Origin: Ralstonia sp. UNC404CL21Col
Lineage (GTDB): Bacteria; Pseudomonadota; Gammaproteobacteria; Burkholderiales; Burkholderiaceae
Reading direction: 5' to 3'
Assembly: GCF_000620465.1 (NCBI RefSeq)
Contig: NZ_JIBE01000003.1
Coordinates: 1-64,000 of the forward strand
Length of the DNA: 64,000 nucleotides
Under the pieces are notes generated by a model that made no database searches, was not told the origin of the DNA, and was given only the letters and a program-made list of their open reading frames with translations. Shown here piece after piece: positions 1-9,722 of the stretch (the stretch's first letter is position 1; every line of letters starts with the position of its first letter). Made by a program: the position numbers and the translations under genes.

Positions 1-727
1 CCGCAAACAGTTTCGCCTTGCCGATCGTGTACGTGCCGCCGAAGGTCGCTTCCTTCGAGAAGTTGAAGATGTCGCTGAACTTGCCGTTGCCGTCGCGGAT
101 CACGTCGTAGATCGCGCGCACTTCCAGCGGGCCGGCCGTGTAGACGGCAGATACGCCATCGCGGCGGCTGTTCGTGAACGAACCCGGTTGTTCGCCCAGG
201 CCCGTCTGCAGGCCGATCTGGAAGCCGCCCCAGGTCGGGCTTTGATATTCGACGATGTTGTTCGCGCCCGGCCAGTTGCGCCCGCGCACCAGCGTCGCCG
301 AGCCGATGAACTGCTGGCCGGTCGGGTCGAGGAACCAGACGTCGTTGCTGATGAAGAGGTTCTTGCCGGCCGTCAACGTGCCCCAGGTCGGGCTGGACAG
401 GCCGACGTACGAACGGCGGTTGAAGAGCGCATCGCCGTTGGTTTTGCCCTGGGCTGCACCGAAGCCGGATTCAAGCCGGAACACTGCCTGCAGGCCACCG
501 CCGAGATCCTCCTTGCCCATGAACCCGAACATGCTGGTCCCCCACTGGTTGTCGGCGGCGCGCCAGAGGCTGCCGCCCGGCGAGGTCGCGGTGGGGGCGA
601 CGTTGTTCTGGTAGTCGATGCCGCTGGCAACGCGGCCGTACAGCGTGACGTTGGTTTGTGCATGCGCGGCCCCGGCGGCCGCGCACAGGATTGCCGCGCA
701 CAGCGGCAAGGTTGCTCGTTTTTTCAT
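1..727 (-). CDS. Gram-negative porin, partial (3' end beyond window)
   Basis: Outer-membrane trimeric porin of the OmpC-like family common in Burkholderiales (Porin_4), a passive channel for small hydrophilic solutes. The start is the ATG at 725-727, preceded by a strong AGGAGA Shine-Dalgarno sequence. The product opens with a Sec signal peptide (MKKRATLPLC, hydrophobic core, AHA cleavage site) and then the typical first strand VTLYGRVASGIDYQ. GLQAVFRLESGFG and RRSYVGLSSPTWGTLTAGK are hallmark strands of this family. Only about 242 residues are present; the C-terminus lies left of the window. It follows the mutarotase gene by 48 bp on the same strand with no clear terminator, so it may be the last gene of the L-fucose operon. 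Substrate specificity cannot be read from sequence. Confidence 0.9.
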   Translation of the reverse strand, partial: MKKRATLPLCAAILCAAAGAAHAQTNVTLYGRVASGIDYQNNVAPTATSPGGSLWRAADNQWGTSMFGFMGKEDLGGGLQAVFRLESGFGAAQGKTNGDALFNRRSYVGLSSPTWGTLTAGKNLFISNDVWFLDPTGQQFIGSATLVRGRNWPGANNIVEYQSPTWGGFQIGLQTGLGEQPGSFTNSRRDGVSAVYTAGPLEVRAIYDVIRDGNGKFSDIFNFSKEATFGGTYTIGKAKLFA

Positions 728-775
728 TGTCATCTCTCCTCTCTGGTGTCATGCCGGCCACGGCCGGAATTGCTT

Positions 776-1120
776 CTACTGCGGTTGCTGTTGCAAATCG
801 AAGATCCGGCGCATCGGTGTCCACTTCTGCCCGGCGGGCGTCCACGGCGTCGGTGCCTGGAACTGCCACATCAGCGCTTCCCATTCGCGGATCTTCGGGT
901 CCGTTTCGGTGGCAAGCGCCATGCGGTCGGCATCGTAGATCGCGTCGTCGGCCTCCATCAGCATCACCATGCGGGTGCCCAGGCGATAGATCTCCATGCC
1001 GGTCACGCCGTGCTTGCGCAGGTGCTGAGCGACTTCCGGCCAGATGCGTTGATGGTGGGCTTCGTACGTGGCGATGAGCGCCGCGTCGTCTTTCAGATCC
1101 AGAGCAAGGCAGTAGCGCAT
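776..1120 (-). CDS. L-rhamnose/L-fucose mutarotase-family protein
   Basis: A 114-residue protein of the RhaM-like (former DUF718) mutarotase family, which interconverts alpha and beta anomers of 6-deoxy sugars so that the right anomer reaches the dehydrogenase. Visible family features are MRYCLALDLKDD at the start, the YEAHHQRIWPEV segment with its conserved histidine, and the C-terminal EWEALMWQFQ region. Length is normal for the family (about 105-115). It begins 7 bp after the stop of the L-fucose dehydrogenase gene, so it is translated from the same message. The operon context argues for L-fucose rather than L-rhamnose as substrate. This is inference, since the fold does not discriminate clearly. 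Confidence 0.85.
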   Translation of the reverse strand: MRYCLALDLKDDAALIATYEAHHQRIWPEVAQHLRKHGVTGMEIYRLGTRMVMLMEADDAIYDADRMALATETDPKIREWEALMWQFQAPTPWTPAGQKWTPMRRIFDLQQQPQ

Positions 1121-1127
1121 GGCAGCC

Positions 1128-1907
<780 letters not shown>

Positions 1908-2804
1908 TCAAGCCTTGAGTTGCAGGTTGTAGCAGCGGGTGGCGTTGCCGCCCCAGAGGTCGGCGCGTTCGGCGGCGGTGAGCCGCTCTTCGGCCCAGAC
2001 GTGCAGCACGTCGACCACCGTGCCGTACGACGCCGCCAATTGGCAGACGGGCCAATCCGAACCGAACATCACGCGGCTCGGGCCGAACACGTCGAGAGCC
2101 ACGTCCAGGCACTGGCGTGCGTGCTGCACGTCGCGCGCCGTCACGCCCGTTCGCCAGTCGGCTTCGGTCAGCAAGCCGGAAAGCTTGCAGGCGACGTGCG
2201 GCATGTCCTTGAGCGGCGCAAGCGCGGCCCGCCAACGCGCCAGCGCTTGTGCGTCACGCTCGAACGCTTCCAACGACGGCTTGCCGAGGTGGTCCAACAC
2301 CAGCCAGTGGTGATCGTTCCGACCGCAGAACTCCACGGCGGGCGCGAGTTGATGACCGAACACCAGCACGTCGTACGTGTAGCCCCAGAGCTGCAGCAGT
2401 GCGACGCCGTGCTCGAATGCGGGGTCTGACAAGAACGCCGCGACGTCCGGTTCGTCTTGCACGGTGTGCCGGAAGCCGACCAGCTTGTGCTCACCGCTCC
2501 TTGCCTCAAGGCGGGCCTCAAGATCCGTGGCATGCAGGTCTTCCCAGCCCACCACGCCGACAATCCAGTCGTGCGCATCAGCAAGGTCGAGCAGGAAATC
2601 CGTCTCCTCTCGCACACCGCGCGCCTGCACGGCAATCGCAGCGTCGAGGCGTTGCGCGCGCAGCTCCGGCAGCAGGTCGGCAGGCAGGCGGTCTTCGGCC
2701 AGGGCTTCCATGCCGGGGCCGATCCACGAATACGCCTCGGGGCGATAGCGCCAGAAATGCTGGTGCGCGTCTATTCGCGGCACGGGCAGCGCAGGGTCCG
2801 TCAT
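1908..2804 (-). CDS. Amidohydrolase-family L-fucono-lactonase
   Basis: Amidohydrolase_2 (COG3618) protein of 298 residues predicted to hydrolyse L-fuconolactone to L-fuconate in the cytoplasm. The metal-binding DAHQHFW motif (His14, His16) opens the protein; LDHLGKP and FGSDWPVC, with the catalytic aspartate, follow in family order. I chose the ATG at 2802-2804: it lies 4 bp after the dehydratase stop. The longer reading, starting at 2834, would need a TTG start and a 26-bp overlap. The gene lies between the dehydratase and dehydrogenase genes of the same pathway. Confidence 0.87.
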   Translation of the reverse strand: MTDPALPVPRIDAHQHFWRYRPEAYSWIGPGMEALAEDRLPADLLPELRAQRLDAAIAVQARGVREETDFLLDLADAHDWIVGVVGWEDLHATDLEARLEARSGEHKLVGFRHTVQDEPDVAAFLSDPAFEHGVALLQLWGYTYDVLVFGHQLAPAVEFCGRNDHHWLVLDHLGKPSLEAFERDAQALARWRAALAPLKDMPHVACKLSGLLTEADWRTGVTARDVQHARQCLDVALDVFGPSRVMFGSDWPVCQLAASYGTVVDVLHVWAEERLTAAERADLWGGNATRCYNLQLKA

Positions 2805-2808
2805 CGCA

Positions 2809-4086
2809 TCAACCCCGGAAGCGGTATTGCTCAAGCGATGCCGGCTTCATCGTGATGGAGAAACCGGGAGCCTGCGGCGGCAGATAGGCGGCATTACGCA
2901 CCACGCACGGATCGACAAAGTGCTCGTGCAGATGGTCGACGTACTCGACCACGCGGCCTTCGCGCGTGCCCGATACGCAGATGTAGTCGATCATCGACAG
3001 ATGCTGCACGTACTCGCACAGGCCCACGCCGCCAGCGTGCGGGCACACCGGCAGGCCGTACTTGGCGGCCAGCAGCAGCACGGCCAGGATTTCATTCACG
3101 CCGCCCAGCCGGCATGCATCGATCTGCACAACGTCAATCGCGCCGCGCATGATGAACTGCTTGAAGAGGATGCGGTTCTGGCACATCTCGCCGGTAGCGA
3201 CCTTGACGGGGGTGACGGCTTCGCGAATCTTGCGATGGCCTTCCACGTCGTCCGGGCTGGTCGGCTCTTCAATGAACCACGGCTTGGCGAAACCGAGTTC
3301 GCGCACCCAGTCGATGGCCTCCTTGACCTCCCAGACCTGGTTGGCGTCGATCATCAATTCGCGGTCCGGCCCGAGCACTTCACGGGCGATAGAGACGCGG
3401 CGAATGTCGTCCTTCAGATCGCGCCCGACCTTGAGCTTGATATGGCGGAAGCCGCTGTCGACGGCCTCGCGGCAGAGGCGGCGCAGCTTGTCGTCGTCAT
3501 AGCCGAGCCAGCCGGCCGACGTGGTGTAGCACGGGTAGCCTTCCTGCTCCAGCGTGCGGATGCGCGCGGCCTTGCTGGGTGCCTGCTTGCGCAGCAGCTC
3601 CAGCGCTTCTTCGGGCGTGATGCCGTCGGTGATGTAGCGGAAGTCGATGCAGCGCACGAACTCTTCGGGCGTGAGATCGGCCACCAGGCGCCACAGCGGC
3701 TTGCCTTCCGCCTTGGCCCACAGGTCCCACGCCGCATTGACGACCGCGCCCGTCGCCAGATGAATGGCGCCCTTGTCCGGACCAATCCAGCGCAGCTGGC
3801 TGTCGGATGTGACATGGCGCCAGAAGCGGCCCATGTCTTCACGAATCCAGTCGAGGTCGAGCCCTTCCACCAGATGACGCATCGCCGCGATGGCGGCGCA
3901 GCACACCTCGTTGCCGCGACCGATCGTGAAGGTTAGGCCGTGGCCTTCCAGGCCCGGCTGGTCAGTCTCCAGGATCACGTAGGCCGCGGAGTAATCCGGG
4001 TCCGGATTCATCGCGTCAGAGCCGTCGAGATGCTGCGAGGTCGGGAAGCGCACGTCCAGCACGCGCAGGGATCGGATGATGGTCAT
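2809..4086 (-). CDS. L-fuconate dehydratase (enolase superfamily)
   Basis: Mg2+-dependent dehydratase converting L-fuconate to 2-keto-3-deoxy-L-fuconate. The 425-residue protein has the mandelate-racemase-type layout: an N-terminal capping domain and a barrel carrying the KLK base pair (Lys217/Lys219), the metal ligands Asp247 (MIDANQVWE), Glu273/274 (WFIEEP) and Glu300 (VATGE), and the His350 general acid region (CPHAGG). These match the L-fuconate dehydratase characterised from Xanthomonas campestris in order and spacing. The start is the ATG at 4084-4086 (MTIIRSLRVLDVRFPTS). The frame can be extended to 4158, but that would overlap the FAH-family gene. The enzyme may also accept L-galactonate (inference from chemical similarity). 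Confidence 0.93.
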   Translation of the reverse strand: MTIIRSLRVLDVRFPTSQHLDGSDAMNPDPDYSAAYVILETDQPGLEGHGLTFTIGRGNEVCCAAIAAMRHLVEGLDLDWIREDMGRFWRHVTSDSQLRWIGPDKGAIHLATGAVVNAAWDLWAKAEGKPLWRLVADLTPEEFVRCIDFRYITDGITPEEALELLRKQAPSKAARIRTLEQEGYPCYTTSAGWLGYDDDKLRRLCREAVDSGFRHIKLKVGRDLKDDIRRVSIAREVLGPDRELMIDANQVWEVKEAIDWVRELGFAKPWFIEEPTSPDDVEGHRKIREAVTPVKVATGEMCQNRILFKQFIMRGAIDVVQIDACRLGGVNEILAVLLLAAKYGLPVCPHAGGVGLCEYVQHLSMIDYICVSGTREGRVVEYVDHLHEHFVDPCVVRNAAYLPPQAPGFSITMKPASLEQYRFRG

Positions 4087-4120
4087 GAGTATCGTGTTCG
4101 GGATTGCGAATCGCGTGCCG

Positions 4121-4981
4121 TCAGGCTTTTGCGTCCACCGTGCGCTGGCGTTGCTCACCCAGGCCTTCGATGCCCAGGCGCATGGTCTGGCCCGCGCGCA
4201 GATAAACCGGCGGTTTCTGCCCCAGCCCCACGCCCGGCGGCGTGCCGGTGGAAATCACATCGCCCGGCTGCAGGCTCATGAAGCGGCTCAGATAGCTGAC
4301 GAGATGCGCCACGCCAAACACCATCGTCGACGTCGATCCGTTCTGATAGCGATGCCCGTCCACCTCCAGCCACAGATGCAGCGCCTGCGGGTTGGGCACC
4401 TCGTCCGCGGTGACGAGCCACGGGCCGATGGGGCCGAAGGTGTCGCAGCCCTTGCCCTTGTCCCACGTGCCGCCGCGCTCGAGCTGGTATTCGCGCTCCG
4501 ACACGTCGTTGATGACGCAGTAGCCCGCCACGTGCGCGAGCGCATCGGCCTCGCTGATGTACCGGCCGCCCTTGCCGATCACCACGCCAAGCTCGACCTC
4601 CCAATCGGTCTTCACCGAGCCGCGCGGGATTTCAACGTCGTCGTTCGGGCCGCAGATGGCGCTGGTCCATTTGCCGAAGACGACCGGCTCGGCCGGCACT
4701 TCGGCACCGGTTTCGGCGGCGTGGTCGGAATAGTTCAGTCCGATGCAGATGAACTTGCCGACGTTGCCCACGCAGGCACCCAGCCGCAGGCCGGCTTGCG
4801 GCGTGCCATCGACGATGGGCAAGCGGCTGATGTCGAGCGTGCGCAGTCGAGCGAGGCTCTCGGGCAGCAGCGCCGCGCCCGCAATGTCGTCAATCACGCC
4901 CGACAGGTCGCGCACTTGCCCTTGCGCATCGAGCAGGCCGGGCTTTTCCTGGCCCTTGGGGCCGTAGCGGAGGAGTTTCAT
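4121..4981 (-). CDS. FAH-family 2,4-diketo-3-deoxy-L-fuconate hydrolase
   Basis: Fumarylacetoacetate-hydrolase superfamily enzyme of 286 residues, predicted to cleave 2,4-diketo-3-deoxy-L-fuconate to pyruvate and L-lactate, the last step of the non-phosphorylating route. The sequence shows FICIGLNYSDHAAETG, the metal-binding WEVELGVVIGKGGRYI, the NDVSEREYQLERGGTWDKGK active-site loop and GDVISTGTPPGVG, all in the family order. The start is the ATG at 4979-4981 (MKLLRYGPKGQEKPG); a 10-codon extension would need a TTG. It sits between the ketodeoxyfuconate dehydrogenase and L-fuconate dehydratase genes. Confidence 0.88.
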   Translation of the reverse strand: MKLLRYGPKGQEKPGLLDAQGQVRDLSGVIDDIAGAALLPESLARLRTLDISRLPIVDGTPQAGLRLGACVGNVGKFICIGLNYSDHAAETGAEVPAEPVVFGKWTSAICGPNDDVEIPRGSVKTDWEVELGVVIGKGGRYISEADALAHVAGYCVINDVSEREYQLERGGTWDKGKGCDTFGPIGPWLVTADEVPNPQALHLWLEVDGHRYQNGSTSTMVFGVAHLVSYLSRFMSLQPGDVISTGTPPGVGLGQKPPVYLRAGQTMRLGIEGLGEQRQRTVDAKA

Positions 4982-5021
4982 CGTGTTGTCGTTATCAGCT
5001 ACTGCAATCAATCAAGCCAAA

Positions 5022-5771
5022 TCAGTTCGACCAGCCGCCGTCGATCACGCAGCAGGTGCCGGTCGTGAAGCGGGACTCATCCGAAGCGAGGTAGGTCGCC
5101 AGCGCGGCAATCTCGTCTGCCGTGCCAACACGGCCCATGGGCTGGCGTGCAACGAAGGCTGCGCGGACGATGTCGGTCGACACGTTCTGCTCGCGCGCCT
5201 GCGCGGCAATGCGCTGTTCGAGCGACGGAGACTCCACCGTGCCCGGACAGATGGCGTTGCAACGGATGCCGCGCGCCACAAAATCGGCGGCAATCGCCTT
5301 GGTCATGCCAATGACGGCGGCCTTGGTGGTGCCATACACGAAGCGATTCGGCACGCCCTTCACGCTGGACGCGGCGGAGGCCATGTTGATGATCGAGGCG
5401 CCGCCGTTGTCGAGCATCTTCGGCAGCAGCGCACGTGTAAGCCGGTACATCGACGTCACGTTGAGCTGCCACGAGAACGCCCAGTCGTCTTCCGAACATT
5501 CGAGGATGCTGCCGGGGTGCACGAAGCCCGCGCAGTTGAACAGCGCATCGAAGGCGGCTTCTTCGCGTGCCAGGACGGCGACGGCGTTGGCGTCTGTCAC
5601 GTCCAGGCGCAGGGTGCGCACGCCGGCGGTCTCTGCCAGCGTAGCCAGGGCTTCTGCGTTGATATCGGTGGCGAGCACCTGCGCGCCCTCTCTTGCAAAC
5701 ATCATCGCGCTGGCCCGGCCAATACCCTGCCCGGCCGCCGTCACGAGGATGCGTTTTCCTTGGAGTCTCAT
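5022..5771 (-). CDS. SDR-family 2-keto-3-deoxy-L-fuconate 4-dehydrogenase
   Basis: Short-chain dehydrogenase of 249 residues predicted to oxidise C4 of 2-keto-3-deoxy-L-fuconate using NAD+, giving the substrate of the adjacent FAH hydrolase. The cofactor motif TAAGQGIG is at 11-18, NCAG at 79-82, the catalytic serine is in NMASAASS, and Tyr146/Lys150 form YGTTK. PGTVESPSLEQRI and the terminal CCVIDGGWSN resemble characterised ketodeoxyfuconate and R-hydroxybutyrate-type SDRs. The start is the ATG at 5769-5771 (MRLQGKRILVTAAGQG). The open frame runs 40 codons further upstream without SDR-like sequence. Confidence 0.85.
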   Translation of the reverse strand: MRLQGKRILVTAAGQGIGRASAMMFAREGAQVLATDINAEALATLAETAGVRTLRLDVTDANAVAVLAREEAAFDALFNCAGFVHPGSILECSEDDWAFSWQLNVTSMYRLTRALLPKMLDNGGASIINMASAASSVKGVPNRFVYGTTKAAVIGMTKAIAADFVARGIRCNAICPGTVESPSLEQRIAAQAREQNVSTDIVRAAFVARQPMGRVGTADEIAALATYLASDESRFTTGTCCVIDGGWSN

Positions 5772-5912
5772 TGCGTCTGCGTTCCGGCGCGGGCCACGTT
5801 GGTGTTGGCCCGTTCCGGCAATGGAGTGAAAAGCACTGCGCCGCTCAGGAAAGGGATGCAGCCGGCATGGCGGTGAACGACACGCCGCCATGCCCCTTGT
5901 TGCGATGCCTCG

Positions 5913-6860
5913 TCAGTACAGGACGTTCTTGGCTTCAGGCGAATCCAGGTTCTGCTTGTTGACCATCATCACGCCGGTGTCGACCTGCTTCTGTACGGGC
6001 TTCTTCTCGATCACGCTGACCACCGTCTCGATGCCCTTGTAGCCCATCTGGTACGAGCTTTGGACAGCGATGGCGCGGATCGTGCCGTCGCGCACGAAGC
6101 CCTGCAGATCCTGGTTGCCGTCAAAGCCGATGGCCGCCACCTTGCCGCTCTTGCCGGACTGCTGCAGCGCGCGGCCCATCCCGACGGCCGTCGGCTCGTT
6201 CGCACCGAAGATGCCCTTCAAATCCGGATTGGCGGCCAGCACGTCCGTCGTCTGGTTCAGTGCCGTCGCCATTTGCGATTGCGAATAGAACGGCCCGACG
6301 ATCTGCAGCTTCGAATGCGTCTCGATGTATTTCCTGAAGCCGCCCACGCGGCCGATTTCAGAGCCAGCGCCCGGCACGTACGACATGATGGCGATCTTGC
6401 CGGTCTGGCCGACGGCATCGATCATGGCCTTCGCGCACAGCTCACCGGCCTTCGTGTTGTCCGTCGACAGGAACGACTGGTAATACTGCTTGCCGGAATC
6501 CGACACCATCGAGTCGATCAGCACCACGGGGATGTGCGCTTCCCACGCTTTCTTCATCGCCGGCACCAGCGCATCCGGATCTGACGGCGCCAGCACGATG
6601 CCTGCCACATGCCGGTTGACGGCGTTCTCAACCATGTTCACTTCGTCGGCAATGGCCGATTCGGCAGCGGGCCCCTGGAACGTCATCGTGTAGCCCTTCG
6701 CGTTGCCCATGGCGGCCGTCGCGCCTTTCTGAACGTTCTGCCAGTAGTTGGAATTTGCCGATTTCACGATCACGGCAATTTCACCGCCTGCCGCCTGCGC
6801 ATAAGCAGAGAACAGTGCGCACGTTGCTGCAACCACCGCCAGCACGGAAAACTTCTTCAT
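5913..6860 (-). CDS. Sugar ABC transporter periplasmic binding protein
   Basis: RbsB-type periplasmic sugar-binding protein (Peripla_BP_4) of 315 residues. It has a clear Sec signal peptide (MKKFSVLAVVAATCALFSAYAQAA) and then EIAVIVKSANSNYWQNVQKGA, the characteristic first strand and ligand loop. GIVLAPSDPDALVPAM and FGANEPTAVGMGRAL are further binding-protein motifs. It follows the permease gene by 35 bp and precedes the catabolic genes, so it probably delivers the sugar those enzymes consume, presumably L-fucose and possibly related L-sugars. Ligand identity is inferred from operon context only. Confidence 0.9.
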   Translation of the reverse strand: MKKFSVLAVVAATCALFSAYAQAAGGEIAVIVKSANSNYWQNVQKGATAAMGNAKGYTMTFQGPAAESAIADEVNMVENAVNRHVAGIVLAPSDPDALVPAMKKAWEAHIPVVLIDSMVSDSGKQYYQSFLSTDNTKAGELCAKAMIDAVGQTGKIAIMSYVPGAGSEIGRVGGFRKYIETHSKLQIVGPFYSQSQMATALNQTTDVLAANPDLKGIFGANEPTAVGMGRALQQSGKSGKVAAIGFDGNQDLQGFVRDGTIRAIAVQSSYQMGYKGIETVVSVIEKKPVQKQVDTGVMMVNKQNLDSPEAKNVLY

Positions 6861-6895
6861 GTCTCACTCCTTGGTTTTGGTTTGAACTTCTCGAG

Positions 6896-7927
6896 TCACA
6901 ACTTGCGGTTTCTGAGCTGATCGATCCAGACGGTGCCGAGGATGACCACGCCGATGATGATCTGCTGGATAAAACTCGATACGCCGTTCATGTTGAGCCC
7001 GTTGCGCAACACGCCGATCACGAACGCGCCGATGGCCGTGCCCGAGACCGTTCCGACACCGCCCATCAGCGACGTCCCGCCGATCACGGCGCTGGCAATC
7101 GCATCCAGCTCGTACATCACGCCTTCGTTCGGCTGCGCCGTCACGAGGCGAGACATCAGCACGCAGCCCGTCATCCCGGCCAGCAAGCCCGACAGCACAT
7201 ACGTGAACAGCTTCACGCCCTGCACGTTCACGCCGGACAGGCGCGCCGCCTCGGCATTCGAGCCGACTGCGTAGATGTGGCGACCGAGCGAAGTCCGTGA
7301 CAGCAGCACCGACACGGCGACGAACAGCGCCAGCATGATCACCACCGGGTAAGGAATGCCGGGGAAGACCGTGTCCGGAAAGCCGTCTGCGCCGATGTGC
7401 GAGATGCGGAACAGTGCGCCGTTGCCGAGTTCGCCAAAGGCGTCGCCCAGGCCCGAGACCGGACGGGCGCCGGTGATCTGCAGGGCCAGGCCGCGCGCGA
7501 CCAGCATCATGCCGAGCGTGGCGATGAACGGCGGCAGGCCCATCCGCGTGATGCAGATACCGTTGACCCATCCGCACACGGCGCCGACCGCCACGCCGGC
7601 CAGCATGGCCAGCGGCACCGGCACGCCCATCTTCACGAGCAATGCCGCCACGACGCCCGAGAGCGCGAGCACCGAACCCACCGAGAGGTCGATGCCTCCG
7701 GTGATGATCACGCACGTGGCGGCCACACCCAGGTAGGCAATCGACGTGACCTGCAGTGCGACGGTCATGAAATTGCCGACCGAAAAGAACGCCGCGCTGG
7801 TGGCGGAAAACGCAATCACGAGCGCCACAAGGCTGCCGAGCGCTGCGAACTTCTGGATCAAGTCGCGGTGGTGTTGCTTGCGCTGCGTCTTCACGGGCTG
7901 CGGCTGATCTGATGTCATTTCAAGCAT
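6896..7927 (-). CDS. Sugar ABC transporter permease (RbsC-like)
   Basis: Inner-membrane permease of the BPD_transp_2 family, 343 residues and about ten predicted helices. GGIDLSVGSVLALSG and AVIGGTSLMGGVGTVSGTAIGA are the conserved ribose/xylose/galactose permease motifs. I use the ATG at 7925-7927, which overlaps the ATPase stop by 8 bp, as is usual for coupled ABC genes; a second in-frame ATG three codons later (7918) is the alternative. The longer frame up to 8020 lies inside the ATPase gene and does not look like permease. It works with the flanking ATPase and binding protein. Confidence 0.92.
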   Translation of the reverse strand: MLEMTSDQPQPVKTQRKQHHRDLIQKFAALGSLVALVIAFSATSAAFFSVGNFMTVALQVTSIAYLGVAATCVIITGGIDLSVGSVLALSGVVAALLVKMGVPVPLAMLAGVAVGAVCGWVNGICITRMGLPPFIATLGMMLVARGLALQITGARPVSGLGDAFGELGNGALFRISHIGADGFPDTVFPGIPYPVVIMLALFVAVSVLLSRTSLGRHIYAVGSNAEAARLSGVNVQGVKLFTYVLSGLLAGMTGCVLMSRLVTAQPNEGVMYELDAIASAVIGGTSLMGGVGTVSGTAIGAFVIGVLRNGLNMNGVSSFIQQIIIGVVILGTVWIDQLRNRKL

Positions 7928-9476
7928 GGGTTCGTCCTGATGCGTAATGCAGAATTTCTTCCTGGTTGGTCTTCCGTGTGTCCAGGACTGCGGTGATGCG
8001 GCCTTCATGAAAGACGGCAATTCGATCGGTCATGCCCAGCAGTTCCGGCAACTCCGAACTGATCAGCACGACACCGACACCGTCCGCGGCAAGTTGGTCC
8101 ATCAATCCATAGATCGCGTACTTGGCGCCTACATCGATGCCCCGCGTCGGTTCATCGAAAAACAGGATGCGCGAACCGCGATACAGCCACTTGCCGATCA
8201 CGATCTTCTGTTGATTGCCGCCCGAGAGATTGCGCACGGTCTGCCCGACCGACGGCGTGCGGATGTTCAGTTCGCGCACGTAGCGTTGCGCCACGGCGGT
8301 CTCTTCGGAAAAGCGCAGGAAGCCGTGCGAGGAAATCGCCCGCACATTGGCCAGGGTGATGTTGACGGCCACCGGCATCGAGAGCGCCAGCCCGTCCTTC
8401 TTTCTGTCTTCCGACAGATAGGCAATGCCTTGCCGGATCGCCTCGCGCGGCGAACGGATCGTGACCGGCTGATCGCCCATATGGCCCAGCATGATGGACC
8501 CTGAATCGAGCCGCTCCGCACCGAAAATGGCACGCGCCACCTCCGTGCGGCCCGCGCCCATCAGGCCGGCAAAACCAAGAATCTCGCCCTTGCGCAGCTC
8601 GAACGACACCGGGCCGAAGACGCCTGCGCGGCTCAGTGCATTGACGCGCAGCAAGACCTCGTCAGTCGGCACCGATGTGCGCGCGGGAAACACATCGTCG
8701 AGCGAACGGCCGACCATCCGCGCGACGATCTCGTTGACGCTGGTAGAAGCGAAATCGCTCGTGGCGATGTGGCGGCCGTCACGCAGCACCGTCACGCGAT
8801 CGACGATCTCGGCCATCTCATCCAGCCGGTGCGAGATGTACAGAATCGCCACGCCGTCGGCGCGCAGCTCCTTGATGATGCGAAACAGCTGGACGGTTTC
8901 GGATTCCGTGAGCGAAGACGTCGGCTCATCCATGATCAGCACGCGCGCGTTGAGCGAGAGCGCCTTGGCGATCTCCACCATCTGTTGCTGCGCGATCGAC
9001 AACGCGCCGACCAGCGTGGTCGGCTCGACGGCCAGACCAATCCGCTGCAGATAGCTGCGTGCGTTCGTGTTGAGCTTGCGGTAATCGATGAAGGGGCCGC
9101 GCTTGGGCTCGCGCGCCAGGAAGATGTTCTCCGCCACCGACAGATGCGGCACGAGATTCAGTTCCTGATGGATGATTGCAATGCCGGCCGCCTGCGCCTC
9201 GGAAGTCGAGGTGAAGCGCACTGCCTCGCCGCGGTAAGTGATGGCACCATCGTCCGCCGTGTATTGGCCGCTGATGATCTTCATCAAGGTCGACTTGCCG
9301 GCGCCGTTTTCGCCGCAGACGGCATGGACTTCGCCCACGCGCAGATCCAGATCCACGCCATCCAGCGCAACGACGCCGGGAAAGCGCTTGCCGATGCGCT
9401 GCAAACGCAGAATCTCTTGCGGCATCGACGCTCTGGAGCTGCTTACGTGCGCGGGCACGGCGTCAGCACTGCTCAT
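7920..9476 (-). CDS. Sugar ABC transporter ATP-binding protein (RbsA-like, two ABC domains)
   Basis: Double-domain ATPase of 518 residues energising the sugar importer, first gene of the leftward operon. Domain 1 has Walker A GENGAGKST, a degenerate signature LSIAQQQMVEIAKAL and Walker B VLIMDEPTSSLTE. Domain 2 has the altered Walker A GLMGAGRTE normal for RbsA/MglA-type second domains, the signature LSGGNQQK and ILFFDEPTRGIDVG. The start is the ATG at 9474-9476 (MSSADAVPAH) with GGAG a few bases upstream; the frame extends to 9563, but that stretch is the regulated promoter region. Putative GntR operators lie 47-132 bp upstream. Confidence 0.93.
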   Translation of the reverse strand: MSSADAVPAHVSSSRASMPQEILRLQRIGKRFPGVVALDGVDLDLRVGEVHAVCGENGAGKSTLMKIISGQYTADDGAITYRGEAVRFTSTSEAQAAGIAIIHQELNLVPHLSVAENIFLAREPKRGPFIDYRKLNTNARSYLQRIGLAVEPTTLVGALSIAQQQMVEIAKALSLNARVLIMDEPTSSLTESETVQLFRIIKELRADGVAILYISHRLDEMAEIVDRVTVLRDGRHIATSDFASTSVNEIVARMVGRSLDDVFPARTSVPTDEVLLRVNALSRAGVFGPVSFELRKGEILGFAGLMGAGRTEVARAIFGAERLDSGSIMLGHMGDQPVTIRSPREAIRQGIAYLSEDRKKDGLALSMPVAVNITLANVRAISSHGFLRFSEETAVAQRYVRELNIRTPSVGQTVRNLSGGNQQKIVIGKWLYRGSRILFFDEPTRGIDVGAKYAIYGLMDQLAADGVGVVLISSELPELLGMTDRIAVFHEGRITAVLDTRKTNQEEILHYASGRTHA

Positions 9477-9522
9477 CGTGGTCTCCGTTGTGTTGCGCGG
9501 CTCCGATCTTCCGCTCACGACA

Positions 9523-9608
9523 CTGGTAAGTCCAGTTTGGAACGTTTCGATCGCACCATGCATTTTTTGGTCAAGCCAATATCACTTATAACGTACCTGC
9601 CTGACCAC
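9523..9608. promoter_or_regulatory. Three putative GntR operator sites upstream of the ABC/L-fucose operon
   Basis: Three imperfect palindromes are related to TTGGCCTGACCAA. Site 1 at 9523-9535 reads CTGGTAAGTCCAG. Site 2 at 9567-9579 reads TTGGTCAAGCCAA; its reverse complement differs from the reference at one base of 13. Site 3 at 9596-9608 retains the CTGACCA half. They lie between the leftward ATPase start and the rightward regulator start, where a repressor would control both. Matching sites precede the second operon. FadR-subfamily GntR proteins bind short palindromes of this size, so assignment to the adjacent regulator is a reasonable inference. Confidence 0.6.
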
Positions 9609-9722
9609 TAGTGCAAACCCTGAACTGCTGCCGACACCAGTGTAGACAACGGCTCGCGGTGCGCATGCTAGACTCGAAACACACCCGAACGCAGTCACGT
9701 CAGCGCCCAAAACCACACCACA